Origin: NBLH01 sp050296515
GTDB lineage: Bacteria; Bacteroidota; Bacteroidia; Bacteroidales; NBLH01
Length of the DNA stretch: 64,000 bases
Assembly (NCBI GenBank): GCA_050296515.1
Contig: JBNKRJ010000127.1
Span: forward strand, 1-64,000
Reading direction: 5' to 3'
This document shows positions 61,109 through 64,000 of the stretch, piece by piece. A model generated the notes under the pieces. That model was not told where the DNA came from and did no database searches. It saw nothing but the letters and a program-made list of their open reading frames with translations. Made by a program: the position numbers and the translations under genes. Position 1 is the first letter of the stretch. Every line of letters starts with the position of its first letter.

Positions 61109-63655
61109 ATGCATCCATCCAAATCAACAGAAAAATTTGAAAAGCTGGTAAAAAAGAAGTTTGACATTTATAACAGCTTGTTTCTGAATTTGCCCTACAA
61201 CAAGGAAAAGAGTGTTGGCAGTTTAATTCCTCTTTTGCACGATTACAGTAAAAAAGGCTTGAAAAACGGAGAGCATCCCCAAAAAATACTGGACAAGTTC
61301 TTTAAAAAGTATGCCTATATTGAAAGTGAAGATGAAAAAATCGACTTTATGTTCAGAGTGGTGCAATATGTTGAGCGTCAGGTTGTTTTGTTTGATAGTG
61401 TGGAGGATGCAGCATTTAAGGCTACAAAAGATTTGGGCGATGATTTGTCTATCAAAGACTTTTTCCAGATTGTAGAAAGTAAAGGAGATGTAAACGATAT
61501 TTCGAAACAACTTTCAAGCTTTAGTGCACGCATTGTTTTTACAGCACACCCAACGCAGTTTTATCCTCCTAATGTACTGGATATCATCACCAGGCTACGA
61601 CCTCTGGTTGAAAAAAACAATATCAACGAAATTGATCAAACGCTTCAACAATTAGGCTTAACTTCATTAATCAACACCGAAAAGCCTACCCCGCTTGATG
61701 AAGCACGCAACATCATTTATTATCTTAGAACCATTTACTATGATGCAGTTGGGAAAATGTATGTGTCTATTAAAGATTGGATTAGGGACAAGACATTTGA
61801 TAATCCGAACATTATAAAATTTGGTTTTTGGCCGGGTGGCGATCGGGATGGGAATCCTTATGTGACTTCTGATATTACAATGGATGTGGCTGATGAGTTA
61901 AGAATGACACTGATGAAATGTTATTATGAGGATGTGAAAAATCTTCAAAAGAAGCTGACATTCAGAGGGATTGAAGAAATTCTGGAAGAACTAAAGAACA
62001 ACTTGTACAATTGTATGTTTAGTCCTGAAAAGCATCTTAGCTACGAGGAGATAATTTATCCACTTCACCAGGTTAAGAAACTGCTTAAAAAGAACTACTA
62101 TTATTTGTACAAGAAGGAACTTGATTTGTTGATTGACAAGGTGAGGATATTTAAAACTCATTTTGCAAGTCTTGATATCAGGCAAGATCATAGAATGCAC
62201 AAAAAAGTAATAGAAGCGATTCTTAAAAAAGAGAATATTATTAAAGAAAGCGTTGATGAGTTAAAAAGAGAAGAATTAATTGATTTGCTGCTTCATAAAA
62301 AGCTGTTGGTTGATTCTCAACGATTTGATGAAGGAATTGTTAAAGATACGATTAACAATATTTACCAGCTAAAAACTATCCAAAAGAAAAACGGAGAGGA
62401 TGGCTGTAACAGGTACATTATCAGCAATTCCGAAGACATTTTTTCTGTGCTTTTTGTGTATGCACTATTCAGATGGTGTGGATGGGAAAACCGGGAAATA
62501 ACATTTGATATTATTCCACTCTTTGAAACACTGGCCGGGATGAAAGCTTCTGAAGCCTGCATGAAAGAATTGTTCGAACTGGATGATTATCGAACTCATT
62601 TGAGCAAAAGAGCTAATCGACAAACGATTATGCTTGGTTTCTCTGATGGGACCAAAGATGCCGGATACATGAAGGCCAACTGGGCCATATTTGAAACCAA
62701 AGAAGAGCTATCTATACTTTGTAAAAAGTACGATATTGAGGCCATTTTCTTTGATGGTCGTGGAGGGCCGCCAAGTCGTGGAGGTGGTAAAACTCATCGT
62801 TTTTATGCAGCGCAAAGCGATGTTATTGCTAACAAAGAAATCCAGTTAACCATTCAGGGACAGACCATTACAAGTAAGTATGGCTCGGAAGAACAGTTTA
62901 CTCATCATTGCGAACAGCTTTTGACAGCAGGTCTGTCAAGGAATATTTTTCCAAAGGGAAATGATATTTCACCTTCGGCAAGGAAAATAATAGAAGATTT
63001 ATCAAACATTAGCTATGAGAAATATGCTGCTTTAAAAGCACATGAAAAGTTTTTACCTTATCTGGAAAACAGGAGCCCGTTAAAGTATTATGCCCAGGCA
63101 AAAGTCGCCAGCCGACCAGGGAAACGAGGAGACAATAAGAAGCTTGAATTCTCAGATCTTCGTGCAATATCTTTTGTAGGTGCCTGGAGCCAACTAAAGC
63201 AAAATGTACCCGGATATTTTGGAATAGGCGCTGCAATAAAAAAACTGATTGATAATGGCAGGTGGGAAGAACTAAAAAAAGCTTACGATGAAACAGCAAT
63301 TTTCAGGGCATTGATATTGAATAGTACCATGTCGCTTTACAAATCTAAATTTAGGTTGACCAGCTACATGGTTGAAGATGAAGAATTTAAAGATTTCTGG
63401 AATATTTTACATGAAGAGTTTCAACTATCAAAAGAAATGATGCTTCGTTTATCGGGAAATAAAGTTTTGATGCAGGAGGAGCCTGTTACAAGGGAATCGA
63501 TTAAAATAAGGGAAAAAATAGTCCTTCCGTTGCTTGTGATTCAGCAATATGCATTGCAAAAAGTAATACAAGATGCTGATAAAAAGGGAGTTTATGAAAA
63601 AATTGTGACCCGCTCGTTGTACGGAAATATTAATGCGAGTAGGAATTCAGTTTAA
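61109..63655 (+). CDS. ppc: Phosphoenolpyruvate carboxylase
   Basis: PEPC makes oxaloacetate from PEP and bicarbonate to refill the TCA cycle. Catalytic blocks: FTAHPTQ (H147), GFWPGGDRDGNPYVT, DIRQDHR, LGFSDGTKDAGYM, FFDGRGGPPSRGGG (R551) and QGQTITSKYG. Length 848 is usual for the Bacteroidota form. The C-terminus reads NINASRNSV instead of the common RNTG ending. It is monocistronic, downstream of a MITE. Confidence 0.95.
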   Translation: MHPSKSTEKFEKLVKKKFDIYNSLFLNLPYNKEKSVGSLIPLLHDYSKKGLKNGEHPQKILDKFFKKYAYIESEDEKIDFMFRVVQYVERQVVLFDSVEDAAFKATKDLGDDLSIKDFFQIVESKGDVNDISKQLSSFSARIVFTAHPTQFYPPNVLDIITRLRPLVEKNNINEIDQTLQQLGLTSLINTEKPTPLDEARNIIYYLRTIYYDAVGKMYVSIKDWIRDKTFDNPNIIKFGFWPGGDRDGNPYVTSDITMDVADELRMTLMKCYYEDVKNLQKKLTFRGIEEILEELKNNLYNCMFSPEKHLSYEEIIYPLHQVKKLLKKNYYYLYKKELDLLIDKVRIFKTHFASLDIRQDHRMHKKVIEAILKKENIIKESVDELKREELIDLLLHKKLLVDSQRFDEGIVKDTINNIYQLKTIQKKNGEDGCNRYIISNSEDIFSVLFVYALFRWCGWENREITFDIIPLFETLAGMKASEACMKELFELDDYRTHLSKRANRQTIMLGFSDGTKDAGYMKANWAIFETKEELSILCKKYDIEAIFFDGRGGPPSRGGGKTHRFYAAQSDVIANKEIQLTIQGQTITSKYGSEEQFTHHCEQLLTAGLSRNIFPKGNDISPSARKIIEDLSNISYEKYAALKAHEKFLPYLENRSPLKYYAQAKVASRPGKRGDNKKLEFSDLRAISFVGAWSQLKQNVPGYFGIGAAIKKLIDNGRWEELKKAYDETAIFRALILNSTMSLYKSKFRLTSYMVEDEEFKDFWNILHEEFQLSKEMMLRLSGNKVLMQEEPVTRESIKIREKIVLPLLVIQQYALQKVIQDADKKGVYEKIVTRSLYGNINASRNSV

Positions 63656-63742
63656 ATTGTCAAAACCTGTCAGTGTGCGAAGCTCCAGACAGTGTTTTAA
63701 AAGCTTTTTGCAGGTACTGTAGATAGCGTGTTATTAAGTTAT

Positions 63743-63778
63743 TGGACATTAGTAGTTGTATTACAAATGCCTAATGTC
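63743..63778. repeat. Small inverted repeat between ppc and the FKBP gene
   Basis: GGACATTAG (63743-63751) and CTAATGTCC (63770-63778) are exact complements; the following AGTGACTAATGACTA echoes AGTCATTAGTCA inside the 48-kb MITE-like element. It may act as a weak terminator; no T-tract is seen. Confidence 0.4.
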
Positions 63779-63798
63779 CAGTGACTAATGACTATGTT

Positions 63799-64000
63799 CT
63801 ACCAAAAATCAATCAATTTCACATCAAAAATCAACACAGAATTAGGAGGAATTTTACTGCCCGAGCCATTTTTACCCCAGGCCAGCTCACTGGGTATGAA
63901 AAATTTATAACGGGCACCTTTTTTCATTAGTTGAATACCTTCCTGGTAACCTTCAATCAGTTCTTCCATTTTTACTTCTGATGGTTTGTTTTCTTTGTAG
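63799..64000 (-). CDS. FKBP-type peptidyl-prolyl cis-trans isomerase, C-terminal part
   Basis: The minus strand, read from the window edge, encodes YKENKPSEVKMEELIEGY, QEGIQLMKKGARYKFFIP, SELAWGKNGSGSKIPPNSVL and IFDVKLIDFW, then a stop at 63799-63801. This is the end of an FKBP domain (GSGSKIPPNSVLIFDVKL is the conserved C-terminal strand pair). It assists protein folding, in Bacteroidota usually as a periplasmic or lipoprotein form. The 5' part lies outside the window. Confidence 0.85.
   Translation of the reverse strand, partial: YKENKPSEVKMEELIEGYQEGIQLMKKGARYKFFIPSELAWGKNGSGSKIPPNSVLIFDVKLIDFW

Noticed and set aside
1..64000. tRNA, rRNA or tmRNA genes
   Set aside because: No cloverleaf-like T-arm patterns or rRNA segments were recognised by eye; a tRNA scan would settle this.

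Overview
The window is AT-rich chromosomal DNA from a member of the Bacteroidota, probably a Bacteroidales/Marinilabiliales- or Cytophagales-like free-living bacterium. The evidence is a type IX secretion C-terminal domain, a TonB-plug/beta-barrel protein with a CarboxypepD_reg-like N-terminus, DUF3857 transglutaminase-like proteins, many lipoproteins, TAnnTTTG-type promoter -7 elements and starts without Shine-Dalgarno sites. No rRNA, tRNA, CRISPR array, transposase or complete prophage was recognised. About fifty genes are supported, mostly in short operons with small AT-rich gaps.

Layout. 1-8.6 kb: a palindromic repeat, an AAA/DUF4143 ATPase, a DsbD-type reductant transporter, a LysR regulator divergent from a histidine-ammonia-lyase-family enzyme, TrmO, and a small Gly/Cys protein translationally coupled to a thioesterase behind a perfect 24-bp palindromic operator. 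9-20 kb: a flotillin-like protein with an expanded repeat array, then a minus-strand run with a C69 dipeptidase, an LtaS-like phosphotransferase, an S37 peptidase and two paired DUF3857 transglutaminase-fold proteins, one of which has lost its catalytic residues. 20-36.7 kb: hisS, a WbuC cupin, a large hybrid histidine kinase, a MalY/PatB aminotransferase, a SPOR-domain lipoprotein, a DUF1338 enzyme, an RluB-type pseudouridine synthase with miaA, a beta-barrel receptor and smpB. 37-48 kb: a YadA-head-repeat/S74-chaperone/T9SS surface protein, a kynurenine-3-monooxygenase-like flavoprotein, a TerB operon, a START protein, and a secreted caspase-like protein followed by a lipoprotein and a double-SPOR protein. 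48-64 kb: an enoyl-CoA hydratase, a compact four-gene cassette resembling a phage lysis module, an esterase, an SGNH+MBOAT O-acetylation pair, a metallo-beta-lactamase-fold protein, EttA, a VOC protein, PdxH, an exported methyltransferase, PEP carboxylase and the end of an FKBP isomerase.

The most interesting structure is in two places. First, genes 50271-52457 encode an amidase without a signal peptide plus three small membrane/coiled-coil proteins in holin/spanin-like order, with no other phage genes nearby. Second, the intergenic DNA holds several families of small non-coding repeats: a 157-bp element with 15-bp terminal inverted repeats and a perfect 10-bp target duplication (60838-61014); a 158-bp element with 16-bp inverted repeats (48011-48168); a 99-bp element present twice (53446, 59837); and a leader, identical over 56 bp, that precedes two unrelated genes 48 kb apart, both starting with GTG. 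Functions are inferred from motifs read by eye; no database search was possible.
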